A DNA stretch of 64,000 nucleotides from Nepenthes gracilis (lineage: Eukaryota; Streptophyta; Magnoliopsida; Caryophyllales; Nepenthaceae), in contig BSYO01000033.1 of assembly GCA_033239525.1 (NCBI GenBank), forward strand, positions 10,345,501 through 10,409,500, given 5' to 3'. The translations under genes and the position numbers were made by a program. The notes below the pieces were generated by a model. It was not told where the DNA came from. It did no database searches and saw only the letters and a program-made list of their open reading frames with translations. This document shows, piece by piece, positions 46,030 to 59,019 of the stretch; positions within the stretch are counted from its first letter, which is position 1, and every line of letters begins with the position of its first letter.

Positions 46030-49000
46030 ATGAATGGGATTCAACTGAATTACAAAGTACGCAATTATGAGAAACCAATTTCAGGATGCTTGGGAAGAAT
46101 GGTCAATCTCTTTGATTTGACATCCACTGCAGCTGGAAACAAGCTGCTCACTGAGAAGCCACGTGATGGTGATTTCCCCTTCACATTCCTTTCATGATTT
46201 ATGAGCACTTCAATGGTTGCTATTAGTTTTTAAAAAACTTGTGTTAACGTGGCCAAATGCTGGTTACTTCATATGCCATCTTTTGGTTGAAATTGGCTCC
46301 TTTTACGTGGTGAGAGAACATTTAGCATCTGGTCATTTAATGACCATGAACGTGAAGTGTTGCTTGGAAAATCTGCTATTTGGTTAGTTGAATGTTGACA
46401 AAATGATTGATTACTCAATCAATTTCCACTTTTCAATTTGATATGTAACAATTTTGCATTAAGCTTACTTGTTTCTATATGTCATGCATTCATATGTGGG
46501 TGGATACTGGATTTGATTCTGACTCAGCTGCAAGAAGTCAGTGGAATGTTTGCTATATGCCTGCTTTGCTTATACATTTGATTTGAGCATATATGATTCA
46601 TTCCTTTCTCGTGTAGCCTCTCTTATCAGGTATATCAGTTTTATGCGGGAAAAAACTCTGTTCTTTACGTTTTTTGATCTCAGAGATAATTCTTTTTCAT
46701 CTTATTTTGTTTGTTTCTATAGCTATAGTCATGGGCGAGCTTTCACTGTAACGAATGTGTTGGTTTACAGGTTCTCCTTTATCAAGAAGTAGATCAGATG
46801 TCTCAAGGATGTCCAGTCCCATTGATGAAGAGATAGAGGATAAAGTGGTATTTCCATGGATTCATATGATGATTGATATAAACTGGATCTTGCATTTCCT
46901 ATTTCTTTTTTTCTGACTCTTCCAAATGTGTTTTAACTTTACTTTTTTGACTCTAATATTTTGTTTGGTAGAATCTCCCGTTCTAATCTTATTAAAAATT
47001 TATTGGCATGCAGATAGTTTCAGAATTGAGGAGGCCTTCTTCAGGCAAAAAAACCGAAGGAACTCCCATGAAGATGCTCATTGCTCAAGAGATGTTAAAA
47101 GATTTGGATTCCAAATGTAACCCACCTAATCTGGTTGCCAAGTTGATGGGGCTTGATGGTCTTCCACCACAGCAGCTGCCCGATATATATGCTCAGAGAC
47201 ATCATTCTAATACCTTTTTGCCAAATAGTCATTCTGAGATGCCAATGGGATTCTGGCACCAAGAACAAGACATTTTGAACAGGGGAATTGATTGCAAGGT
47301 TCATCAATATCAAGAACAGAATGAATGCAAAGATATTTATGAGATTTGGCAGCAGTCCCAAAGGAAAAATCTCCCTAGGGATGTATCACTGTTGAAAGAA
47401 AGGTTTAATGAAAACACCAATGAGAAAAAGATGGCTCTGGTTCGTCAGAAGTTTATGGAATTGAAACGCCTTGCCATGGATGCTAAACTTCATCAAACTA
47501 AGGAGTTCCAAGATGCTTTGGATGTTTTGAATTCCCACAGAGATTTATTTATCACTTTTCTTCAAGAGCAAAATTCCTTGTTCTCCCAGCATCTATATGC
47601 AGGACGTACTATTCCCCCACCACAGGAGACTAAGCATATAACTGTTCTTAGACCATCTAAACTAGTGTTTGATAATAAATTTGCCACCTCAGGGAAAAAG
47701 AGTGAAAAGCTGACAAAGAAACTGACCAAGGTAGATAAAGCTAAGGGATGGGACAACCACAACTGTGGGTTTTACCCAACTATTCCTACTTGGAAGCCTG
47801 ATAATACTTCATCCCAACCAACCCGAATTGTTGTTTTGAAGCCTAACTCAGGAAAAACTCATGACCTTGAAGCATTTATATCACCAATTCCCTCATCCCC
47901 AAGAAATTTACGTGCTGAGAATTTCCTTGAAAAACTAGAATATAACGAGATACGTGAAGCAGGTGACGTGGCAAAGAAGATCACACAGCAGATGTGTGAA
48001 AATTTGGGTGGTCATTGGAGGGATGAAACTTTGCTTCCTTCAGTGTTTTCCAATGGATACACTGGTGACGAAAGTTCATTTAACAACTCAGAAGCCGATT
48101 TTGCTGTGGAAAATCTTAGTGATTCAGAAGTCATATCTTCAACTTCAAGGCATTCATGGGATTATGTCAATAGATACAGCAGTCCTTGTTCTTCATCATT
48201 CAGCCGTGGCCCTTATTCACCTGAATCATCAGTATGTAGAGAAGCTAAGAAACGGCTGTCTGAGAGATGGGCCATGATGACATCTAATTGGAGTAATCAA
48301 CAGCATAAACACATGCGGAGAAGCTCTAGTACACTAGGTGAAATGCTTTCTCTTTCTGATGTTAAAAAACCTATAATATCTGAAGAAGACTGCCGTAAAG
48401 TTCAAGGTCCTAGGGGTTCTACTTCATACCTAAGTAGTGATTTGAGTAATGCAGAAGGTACGAATGATTATCCTGGAAGCCTCCAGAGGTCCAAATCTGT
48501 TCCTGTTTCTTCTACAGCTTTTGGTGGTAGGCTGAATGTTGAAGTCTCAAATCCACCAGTGGTTTGCAATGCAGGCAGTGGAAAGGATTCCGCAAAAGTG
48601 AAGACTGCAAAGTCATCATTTAAGGGGAGGGTTACAAGTTTATTTTTCCCAAGGAATAAGAAATCTGTTAAAGAGAAGGCTGGTAAATCTGAATCCAAGG
48701 GTGATTTCCATACTGTGGCTGCTAATATTCCAGGATCACATGTGCCTCCTGGACCTGCTGATAATGTATTAAAATGTAAGAACACTGAAGATGTTTTATC
48801 ATCTCTTAGTGTAGAATCAACATGCAGCGCTGTTTCACCACCCAATTTTGATGGCAAACCCAGACCAGCTGTATTTTCTCAGCAACAGGTATATGTTAGT
48901 AACTTCAAATCATCATCACGTTCCTCCTTTTGTTTGTCTCACTGCGTCTTGATATTTCTTTTTACTAAATATCTGGTTCTCCATCCAATTTTGATGGCAA

Positions 49001-50556
49001 ACCCAGACCAGGTGTATTTTCTCAGCAGCAGGTATATGTTAGTGACTTCAAATCATCATCACATTCCTCCTTTTGTTTGTTTCAACCCCCATCTTGATAT
49101 TTCTTTGTACTACATTTCTGGTTCTCCATAACGTAATTTAGTCTCTTCCCAGTTATGCCATTAGATGGACAGGTTCAGGTTGGAATCAGATGCCCCATTT
49201 TGACCTGTGGCTGCTTGTTGGTTATGTTATAAGCATAACCCACACATCACATTTCAATTGGATTTTTCAAGCTAGATAATTCAGGAAGCATGGCATGGAT
49301 GCTCTTGCACAACGCTGCTTCAAGCAAAGCAGCTATGAAGAACGATGTATCAACTATTGAGTTCTTGTGGCAAATTTTATTTGATGTGATCATGCTCAAT
49401 TTGAAGGGCTTCTGCCTGCTCCAAAACTTGAACTGTTCTATTTTTTATGGCAGAATAAATGCATGCATTTTCTTGCTATGCTGATGAACTTGTTTTACTG
49501 GTTGTGTGGTAGTTCAATAATCGTACACTTTGATGTCAAACTAGATTTTTCAACCCCCTTCCCCCTCTTATGAATTTTAGCGTAGAATCGTTTATCAAGC
49601 ACTACCATTGCTTCCCGCAGGCAGGACTTTTTTCATCAAAACCTGCAATACTGGCAGAGAATCAGGGTCATCCTAGTCCAGTCTCAGTGCTAGAGCCACC
49701 CTTCGAAGAGGATGACAATCCGACACAGGGAAGCTCCGGCGGCATCAAGCCAAACTACTATGGTATATATATTTTATTAAGATTTAATTTCCTTGTTCTT
49801 ATCCTTAGCTCATTCATTCATTCTTTCTTTAATGAAACAGGAAAGACATTGCCTCTTCGCCTTAGCACATCCAATTTAATTGACAAATCACCACCAATTG
49901 GATCAGTTGCTCGGACCTTGTCATGGGATGAATCCTGCGCAGAACAAGCATCTTCCCATCCATCGACGACACCATTGCTGTCCCCAGGAATTGACAGAGG
50001 AGAATGGCCTTTCTTAGTCCAATTACTACTCTCAGCTGCAGGCCTCGATGACATTTCCCAACTAGGCTTGAATTTTGCGAGATGGCATTCACTCGAAAGT
50101 CCTCTAGATCCCTTGTTGAGGGAAAAATATTTGGATTTGACTGCCAAGGAGCCTTTGCACGGCGCTAAGCGGAGGCAGTTGAGATCCAGTTGTAAGCTTG
50201 TGTTTGATTGTGTTAATGCGGCAATAGTAGACGCCACCACCAGCGTGTCTTCTAACAGAATCAAATGGGCTCCCCCATTAGGCGGGGCCCATGGCAAGAC
50301 ATTGGATAATGCATCACTGCCCATACTAGCCGATGGTGTGTGGGCCCAAATGAAGGAATGGTTTTCTGATGAAGCGAGTTGTGATGATGGTGGAGACGAC
50401 AACAGCCTGGCAGAGAGGGTAGTGAGGAAGGAGGTGATAGGTAAGGGCTGGGCTCGAAGCATGAATTCAGAAGTGGATGATGTAGGCAAGCAAATAGAAG
50501 GCAAGTTGCTGGATGAACTTGTGGAAGAGTCCGTTGTTGAGTGGACAGACAGGTAG
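46030..50556 (+). CDS. VARLMGL / DUF4378 protein, TRM-like (spliced, five coding exons)
   Basis: Exons by reading and splice signals: 46030-46168, 46771-46847, 47014-48888, 49621-49762, 49841-50556, joining in frame to 982 residues. The N-terminal part reads MNGIQLNYKV, then SPLSRSRSDVSRMSSPIDEE, and exon 3 has the VARLMGL motif NLVAKLMGLDGLP. A long serine-rich, basic middle includes RRSSSTLGEMLSLSDVKKP. The last exon is the DUF4378 region (ARWHSLESPLDP, KLVFDCVNAA, VWAQMKEWF, VRKEVIGKGW). The family is plant-specific and includes TON1-recruiting-motif proteins linked to cortical microtubules and cell shape; that role is inferred by family only. No break is seen. A tandem duplication copies the exon 3 donor, and the last intron (78 bp) has no in-frame stop. 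Confidence 0.9.
48842..49129 (+). repeat. 143-bp tandem duplication spanning an exon end and its splice donor
   Basis: Copy 1 (48842-48984) holds the last 47 coding bases of exon 3, the donor CAG|GTATAT (exon end 48888) and intron sequence. Copy 2 (48985-49129) repeats all of this with few changes, including a second CAG|GTATAT (49031/49032). Both copies end CTGGTTCTCCAT. Confidence 0.95.
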
Positions 50557-52607
50557 AGGATGATGATGATGATGATGAAGCCATTTTTTTTTTTCCCAAA
50601 AAAATGCTTTCTTGACTCTTCCATTGGGTGCGCCCTCTCCCGCGTTTGTTTGACTTGTAATTGTTGCTGGCAAGTAGGTGTGCTATTATTCCTATTATTT
50701 TGTGTGTTGTGTTATTTTATTCCGGAGAGAACACGGAGTTCTGCTGCCTGCCGATCATCAATTCTTCTTCTTTCCCCATTCGTCTGAGTTTTGTGCTTCC
50801 TGCACGATTGCTTAGTTGATTTCGGCTCGCATTAGGGGCTAATCTCGTGGGACTCCGCTTTTCTTCAGAGATAATTTGACATCGGAGTTCATTTTTTCAG
50901 GATGGAATCGGTCCATTTCCAACTGCTTAAGAAATTATAAAATGTATTAGGAGTGTTATGTTATTAAATTGTTGAAATACGATTGTTTTATGTAAGCAAG
51001 CACATTTTCTCTTTTTTCTTTTTCTTTTTTAATTTTTTTGTAAAAAAAAAAAACAAAGGTGTAGGTGCACGCCGCCCCTCTGGGCTGTTATGTCAGCAGG
51101 GGTTGTGACCAGCTGGGAAGGGCCTCTCGGCATTTTTCTCATCATTCTTTTGTTCCTTTAATTTTTATTTAAAGAAAATAAAGTGTTCGTTTAGCTCTTA
51201 AATAAAGGTATCATTCTCACACGAGAGATGATCGGGATTGTTAAGCTACTTAGGAATGTCGGGTCATTTTTAGCATATTTTGATTTTTACTTATATTGTA
51301 TTTAATTTTTGAAGCAGCAAAGCACGAAAGTCAGTACGACTTAGAAAAAGAATTTTCTATTTAGAGTGTGTATAATGACATGGATGGGTTCGTACTCACC
51401 CTTATTGCCAAGCCTCTTTGTGAGGTTCCATCACATAATGTTCAATTTACTTGGACTTCTGACAGCCAATGCACTTTCGATGTTCACGGGAATGCATTGA
51501 TAATTGCATCCAACAGGAAGGCATTTGACCGGGCAATATTTTTTTTAAGTGTTGTGCAATGCAAGTGACTGTAATAGAAGTTTTACGCAAAAGAAGGGAT
51601 AAGAAATTATTAGAGTTGTTAGATGAGTTGGATTGTTTGTAGTATGGTACGGTGTAATTTACTATGAGTTGTGCCAAGTATGTCTCGTATTAAACAATGT
51701 TAGATCGTGTTTAGCATAACCCAATAATATGAACTGTGACAGACCGTGCAAACTGTACTGGCCAATGGCCCCATTAGGCTATACTTGGCACGGCCTCTAA
51801 TTTTTAATTTTTATTTTTTTACTAGGGAAAGGTTGGGTGAGCCACCTAATTTAGTTAAAAACTTAAATATTTAAATATTTAAAAAATTATATACACCTCT
51901 TCTCCTTGCATAATACATACGATACTCTATTTCTCTACCCTATTTACTCTCTACCTTACGGTATAAAGTGATATTAGTGTAAGATTTATTAATATATTTA
52001 TATTAATTTTATTAATTTTTATATGAATTTATATATTAATATTATCAATTTATTATTTATAAATTAATTATTAATTATAAAATATAATTTTTTTAAATTT
52101 TAATAGTAAAAAAATATGAAAAAATTACTTTCATACTTAGATACTATTTATATCACATTCACATACTGATTGTAATTTTAAAATACCATAATTATAATCT
52201 AATTTTGGCTAATATACCAATATTGCTCCTAGTTTTGGCTGATTTTAAGAAAACGTTTCAATGATATATGATAATTTTTTAGATGAAATTAATCAATGGT
52301 TAGGACCGGGCTATTTATAAAAAAATATAAAAAGATTACACGTATAAAAGTTCTAAGGGATACAAGATATTTGAAAAGATATATATATAAATATAAGAGA
52401 TAATAATTATGTTTAATTCAAATTAAACTAATATTTTTAGATGATATAGATTCAAGAGTTTTTCAATACGACCAACAACTAGATTAAGAGGGATTAGTGG
52501 AATATATAGTTTAGATATGTAAATTTGTCCCAATAAATTATTAAAGGTAAGGTTATTCATCTTTTTTTTTTTTACAATTTAAATAAAAATTAATTTTTAA
52601 ATTAATA
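50557..52607. other. 3' UTR of the TRM-like gene, then AT-rich DNA
   Basis: The stop codon is followed by a (GAT)n run and T/A-rich 3' UTR text. The polyadenylation point is not clear; candidate signals lie around 51170. From about 51.7 kb the sequence is AT-rich with no gene recognised, up to the target duplication AATGT at 52608-52612. Confidence 0.5.
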
Positions 52608-52612
52608 AATGT

Positions 52613-53027
52613 TGATGGGTACAACTGTATATGATTTACTTTTATGGCCCATTAAAGGAAGCCCATTGAAGAAAGCCCATTGGTTTAGGAGTTATCGCAA
52701 ATAACACGTGAAGGTGACAGTTATGAGAAACGGTTGTGCAACCGATCAAACCAACAGTAACGGATGAAACTGATTATAAGGGAGAAGAACGGCCATTACC
52801 GGAATGATCAAATCAGGAAGAGAAGAGAAGAAACGGCTTATAAAAGGAAATGACTTTCAGAAAGGAGGGAGAGCTTTTTCTTTTCAAAAAAGAGAAAGGA
52901 CGAGAAAATAAAAGAAAAACGTTGTGATGCCTAAATTCGAGATTTCTGTAATTCACTGCTTGATTTATTCTTTCATGATCTCAGCAATGAATGCTTTTCT
53001 TTAGATCTTGAATCCATACTCGCATCA
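52613..53027 (+). repeat. 5' LTR of the young Tat element
   Basis: 415 bp with ends TGATGGG and GCATCA. It contains a CACGTG box (52705-52710) and a TATAAAA box (52839-52845), followed by a purine-rich leader. It matches the 3' LTR at all but five positions. Confidence 0.95.
52839..52845 (+). promoter_or_regulatory. TATA box of the Tat LTR
   Basis: TATAAAA in the middle of the LTR, with a G-box-type CACGTG about 130 bases upstream. It is the expected promoter for gag-pol RNA, and the same motif recurs in the 3' LTR. Confidence 0.7.
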
Positions 53028-53046
53028 TTGGCGCCGTCTGTGGGAA
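53028..53046 (+). other. Tat-type primer-binding site
   Basis: TTGGCGCCGTCTGTGGGAA directly follows the LTR. It is the intact form of the decayed sites at 15833 and 43481. The tRNA was not assigned. Confidence 0.85.
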
Positions 53047-53089
53047 TTTCCGAACAAAAAGCCATTTCTCCTATTCCATTTTCTAAAAA

Positions 53090-56000
53090 ATGGTCAATAC
53101 AAGATCCCGAACTAATATTCCAACAAGAGATGCTACTACTATCAATAATCCACCTGCTGCTGTCATTCAAATGGAGAGTCGACAAGAAGAGATGCGAACA
53201 TTTAATACTCGGATGGACAACATGACAGAAGCAATTCACAATCTTTGTGCTCAGTGTAAACCTGCTATTCCTATCGTCACGCCTGCCGAAGTCGACGAAA
53301 GAAGGAATCATAAAAGAAAATATACCACCCATCAAGCAAAAATTCAAGAGCAAGTGGCTTCGAGTAATGCAGGAGGCCGATCTCAACTGGAAGGTTGATC
53401 TCAATTGAGAGGCCGATCTCAATTAAGAGGCCGATCTCATTTCGGAGGCCGATCTCATTTCGAAGGCCGATCTCAACTAGAGGGACGATTGGGACCTGTC
53501 CCAGAAAATCAAAATCAGGATCGTCAAAATACACGATGCTCTCAAAGGGGTGAAAGGCCACGTGATCGTGAAGTTATTTCTGTAAACAGGCATATAGAAC
53601 GAGAAAATTTTCGACCAGCTCAGCGAGAGACACAACCAGTGGAACTAAGAACATATCTCAATGCAAAGAGATCTACTGTTCCTCATATGGAAGAAAAGGT
53701 AGAGAAAATTTGGAAACATATGATTGGAGGAAACACCGAAGAACGCCCAACAAGCTTGCATGGATCACCATTTACGATGGAAATTCGAACGAGACCACTC
53801 CCACATAAATTTAAAATGCCGACTTTGGATGCTTATGACGGGAGCACTGATCCTATGGACCATCTGGATCATTTCAGAACCCTTCTGAGTTTCCAAGGAC
53901 TAGATGAAATGACCATGTGCCAATGTTTTTCGATAACTCTCAAAGGAGATGCTCGAATTTGGTTCTACCGTTTACAGCTAAATTCAATTCAATCGTTTGA
54001 AGAATTGGCCGACAATTTTTTGACCCAGTTCACTTCCAGCAGAAGAATTGAAAAACAACCTTGGCATCTCGCCAGGATAAAGCAAGGGTCAAATGAAAGC
54101 TTAAAAAGTTTCTTAGTTCGGTTCACTGATGAAGCCCGGCAAATCCCGCGAATAACTGATGAAGTAAAGTTGAATACTTTTATATCAACTTTGGAACCAC
54201 AAGAATTTTTCAAACACCTAGCACACAGCGATCGAAAAACCTTTCGTGAAGCAGAAACGATAACTCGAGCATACATCGCCGCAGAAGAAGCTAATGAAGC
54301 AAAAAAGCCATTGTTGCTGGACAACAATCAATGAAGACCACCGAATGGAAAGAAAGGAGACAACAACCGAGCTTATTCACAAGAAAGGAAACAATCAAGG
54401 ACAGGATCTGGATTTGCTAGGGAATTTAAGCCTTTAAATCTGACTCCCCTGAATGAATCTCGAACGAATATTCTCATGCAAATAAGGGGTGAAAAATTCC
54501 TTAAATGGCCCAAGCCACCCAAAAATCCAGAAGCTGGAGATCAGACAAAGTTTTGTCACTATCATCGCTCACCAGGACATAGTACTGAAGAATGCCGAAC
54601 TCTGCAGAAAGAGATACAAGAACTCATCCGAAGAGGGCATCTAAAGAAATTTCTGAAAGATCCCGAAGAAAATGCTGCTGAAATAACGGAAGAAAGTCAA
54701 CAACAAGCGCCAAAAAACCGAGTTGCTGCTGGCGTAGTCAATATGATAACTAGCAAGTCATTAAGAGTACATCGGTCTGATCGGCTTGAGAATGATATGA
54801 AGGCCAAAAAATCAAAAAGAGAGATTGAAGACGATATTATTCGTTTTGATAGGGAAGATATGAAGCATGTACAGTATCCTCACTCCGATCCTCTTGTTGT
54901 ATCAATGCTTGTTTCAGATGGTAATGTTGACTACCAACTGAAACGGGTTTTTATAGATAATGGAAGTTCGAATAATTTGCTTTACTTCGATGCCTTTATT
55001 AAATTGGGATTAAAAAGAACCAATTTAAAAGCAGCTGAAGGACCTCTTTATGGATTAGATAATGAACCGGTTCAAGTACAAGGAACCGTTCAGTTAGAAG
55101 TAACTCTGGGAACGTATCCCAGAGTAGCATCACGTAAACTATCATTCTTGGTAGTTGATTTACCATCAGTTTACAACGCTATATTGGGCCGACCTTGCTT
55201 ATCAGCCTTTGGAATAGTAGCATCCATACCTCATTTGAAGATGAAATTTTTAACCTCTTGTGGCGTTGGTGAAGTCCTAGGAGATCAAATAATTGGCCGA
55301 TCCTGTTATCTTTCCCAAATCAGTCAAGTAACTCCGGACGAACCAATCGAAGATCTTGATTATAGGGATGAAATTTCCTTACAACAGGCCCAATCTGGGG
55401 AAACAACCGGTCAAGTTCTCCTTGATCCTGCTAATCCAGACAAGTTTGCGCTAATAGGGTCTTCCCTCTCTGAGCCTACTCGTGATCGGTTAATAAAATT
55501 TCTTCGAAAAAATTTGGACATATTTGCTTGGTCGCCCGCAGATATGTCAGGAGTCCCAACTGATATGATGGTACACAAATTAGGTTTGGATCCTAGTCAT
55601 AAACCAATTAGACAAAAGTGAAGAAATCATTCTGTCGAAAAACTAATTGCCATTAGAGAGGAAGTGAAAAAGCTTTTAGACGCTGGTTTTATTCGGGAAG
55701 TTCAATATCCAGAATGGCTTTCTAATGTGGTCCTCGTGAAGAAAAGTAGTGGGAAGTGGCGAATGTGTGTAGACTTCACTAATGTGAATAAAGCATGTCC
55801 AAAGGACAATTTTCCACTGCCAAGAATAGATTTATTAGTGGATTCAACATCAGGGCACGAATTGTTAAGTTTTATGGATGCTTACTCAGGATACAATCAA
55901 ATCCGGATGAGTCATGAAGATGAAGAAATTACCTCTTTCATGACAGATCAAGGAACTTATTGTTACAAGGTTATGCCGTTCGGCCTAAAAAACGCTGAAG

Positions 56001-58636
56001 CCACTTACCAACGACTCATGAATAAAATGTTTGAAGGACAGATCGGCAAAAATATGAAAGTCTATGTTGATGATATGCTTGTTAAAAGCAAAACCGCTGG
56101 TGATCATGTGAACAATCTTAACGAAGCATTTAAGATACTCCGAAAATATCAAATGAAGTTAAATCTAACCAAATGCGCTTTCGAAGTTTCCTCTGGAAAA
56201 TTTCTTGGCTTCATTGTATCCAGACGAGGAATTGAAGCCAACCCTGAAAAGATAAAGGCAGTTATTGAGATGAACCCTCCGCAAACGGTTAAGGAAGTTC
56301 AAAGGCTCACAGGAAGGTTAGCATCACTCTCTCGTTTCCTGTCCAAATCAGCAGAAAAATACTTACCCTTTTTCAAAGCCTTAAGAGGGACCAAGAATAA
56401 TGGATTTGTTTGGTCCTCTGATTGTCAAAAGGCTTTTCCGGAGTTAAAAGAATACTTATCTAGTCCTCCCTTATTGGCTTCGCCAAAAACGGGAGAAGAA
56501 TTATTTTTGTACCTAGCTGTCTCATCTGTGGCAATTAGTTCGGTCCTAGTTCGGCAAGAAGTGAATATACAACAACCGATCTATTATGTAAGCAAAATCC
56601 TGGCCGACGCAGAAACTCGATATACACATGCTGAAAAGATTGCTTTGGCTCTTGTTTATTCGGCAAGAAAACTGCGTCCTTACTTTCAAGCACACAAAAT
56701 CATTTTGCTGACCGATCAGCCTTTAAAAATGATTTTGTAAAAGCCGGATATGTCCGGACGACTGGTGAAATGGGCAATTGAACTAAGCGAATTTGATATA
56801 GAATATAGACCAAGATCGGTTATAAAGGGACAGGGATTAGCCGACTTTGTTGTTGAAACTGTGAAGCCGATCCTGAAAGTGACTGAGGAAAATCTTGAAA
56901 ACCAAATGGAACCGATTTGGTTATTACATGTAGATGGATCATCAATGCAATCTGGCAATGGAGTTGGGGTGGTCCTAAAGACTCCCGAAGGAACAGAGAT
57001 ATGTTATTCGCTAAGACTTGCATTCCCAGCAACTAATAACATTACAGAATATGAAGCTTTGCTTGCCGGACTTCGGTTAGCTAAAGAATGCTCTGCAAAA
57101 AATATAATCGTCTACAGCGATTCAGAATTGATCGTGAATCAGGTCCAAGGAAATTTTGAGGCCATAAACGCGCCCTTAGCAAATTATCTTGCTAAGGTTA
57201 AAAGTATGATGACAAATTTCAACAAAACGGAGATAGTTCATATTCCAAGGGAAGACAATGGAAAAGCCGATCATCTAGCAAAAGCTGCCGCAACTGAAAA
57301 TCCCGAACAGTACTCAAAGATTATGCGTGAAATTTTGTTGACTCCAAGTATCAAAGAAGCCGAGCATAAAGTCCTTCATCTAACTGGGGGAGAAAGTTGG
57401 ATATCTCCGTATTGAAAGTACCTCAAGGAGGGAGTTTTACCAGACAATCCAGAAGATAAAAAGCGGATAAAGAAAACTGCCGGATGGTATACTATCATAG
57501 ATGACAAAATATACAAAATGAGATATTCAATTCCATATCTGCGCTGCCTTACTCCAGAAGAAGCCGAATATGTATTAAGCGAGGTCCACTTAGGGATATG
57601 TGGGTCTCACGTAGGAGGAAAGAATCTGGCCTTCAAAATAATACGTCAGGGATATTATTGGCCTACTATTAAGAAAGATGCCATGGAATTCGTTAAAAAA
57701 TGCGAGAATTGCCAGTTACACAGCAACTTGACGCATCAACCCTCCACGGAATTGAAATCTTTGCAAGATCCTTGGCCATTTTCACAATGGGGACTCGATA
57801 TTTTAGGTCCCTTTCCTATGACGACTGGTCAAAGAAAATTTATAATAGTTGGCATCGACTATTTTACTAAATGGGTAGAAGCTACTCCATTGGCTCGGAT
57901 AACTGAGCATAACGCTATTGAGTTTGTTAAACAAAGTATTGTCTGCCGGTTTGAAATTCCTGAAAGAATTATTACCGATAATGGAACTCAATTCACAGGG
58001 AAACGCTTTTCCAGGTATTGCTCCAATTTGAACATTCGGTTAATTCACACTTCAGTGGCATACCCCCAGTCAAACGGACAAGTGGAGGTTACCAACAGAA
58101 TTCTATTGCATGGATTAAAGACTAAATTGGAGGACGCCGGGGGCTCCTGGGCAGATGAACTACCACTAGTTTTGTGGTCATACCGAACAACACCGAAAGA
58201 GCCCACAAGGGAAACCCCATTCAGCCTATGTTTTGGAAATGTAACAAATATACCGGTAGAAATCGGATTACCCAGTCTAAGGATTGAGAATTTTGATCCG
58301 ACCAATAACGATCAGAAAATCAAAGAGCACCTTGATCTTCTCAAGAAAAATGAGGAACGACACGAGTTCGCACAAAGAAGCCTACCAAAGAACGAATCGC
58401 CTCGGTATTATAACAAAAGAGTAAAAGCACGCCAGTTTGATGTTGGGGACTTGGTTCTAAGAGGTATTGAAGCAACAGGGAAGATACTTAACAGAAATAA
58501 ATTGTCTCCCAACTGGGAGGGACCCTTTATTGTCTCTGCTATTCTACGAAATGGATCTTACAAATTGCGTACTCAGAATGGAAAACTCGTTCCAAGGACA
58601 TGGAATGCTATTCATTTAAAGAAGTTTTATCAGTAA
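53090..58636 (+). pseudogene. Tat gag-pol polyprotein, one frame with five in-frame stops
   Basis: A single reading frame of 1849 codons starts at the ATG 53090. Domains in order: gag core (53800-54330, MDHLDHFRTLLSFQGLDEM), zinc knuckle CHYHRSPGHSTEEC (about 54555), protease with FIDNGSSNNLLY (about 54950), RT with KWRMCVDFTNVN and YVDDML (55690-56360), RNase H (to 56740), second RNase H with LLHVDGSS and YSDSEL (56925-57290), integrase with a zinc-finger region (57580-57730), then LDILGPFP, ITDNGTQF and NGQVEVTNR for the D, D, E triad. Stops lie at 53396, 54332, 55619, 56738 and 57413, with no frameshift. As far as context shows, each is a single transition. This copy cannot make full polyprotein without read-through. 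Confidence 0.95.
53375..53482 (+). repeat. Six 18-bp units coding a GRSQLE/GRSHFG repeat in gag
   Basis: Six in-frame units encode six-residue repeats of the GRS(Q/H)(L/F) type in a basic linker before the gag core. Unit 2 carries the first stop: where the other units have GGCCGA it has GGTTGA, two adjacent C-to-T changes. Confidence 0.95.
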
Positions 58637-59019
58637 AATTTGATCCTGACAGGTACCTTGTAAACTGTAAATTACATGAATATATATATAATGATAATTT
58701 TATCATTATTTTCTCAGTTCTTTAAGATACTGATCGGCCTAGACTGCCCCTAAGTCAAATGGCGAAATGCCACTTACTTACAGACCTGTAAACGGTCTAA
58801 GAAAATTAAAACTCGGTTATATCGAGTGATTTGGACTACAAAAGTAAGATCCATCAAACCTTAGGGGTTATTCTAACATATGTGTGGCGATTCCTTTATG
58901 AAAGGATGAACACATTCAGTCTACTATGGTCAAAAAAGCATCAAGTAATCAAATATAACAAGTATAAGTTTATACATAATACAAAGTTTGGTTAATGTAT
59001 GACTACTAAAAACATAAGT
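58637..59019. other. Spacer between integrase and the antisense gene
   Basis: No open frame is recognised. The two convergent genes, gag-pol (plus) and the antisense gene (minus), both end in this stretch, so it must hold or overlap the 3' ends of both transcripts. No clear signal was assigned. Confidence 0.5.

Noticed and set aside
49818..50624. Open frame of 268 codons on the minus strand
   Set aside because: Mirror of the last exon of the TRM-like gene, whose frame and splice sites are well supported on the plus strand.
51368..51568. 66-codon frame with an FTWTSDSQ stretch resembling an RT/RNase H linker
   Set aside because: The match is a few residues only, there are no flanking pol motifs, and it is too weak to call.
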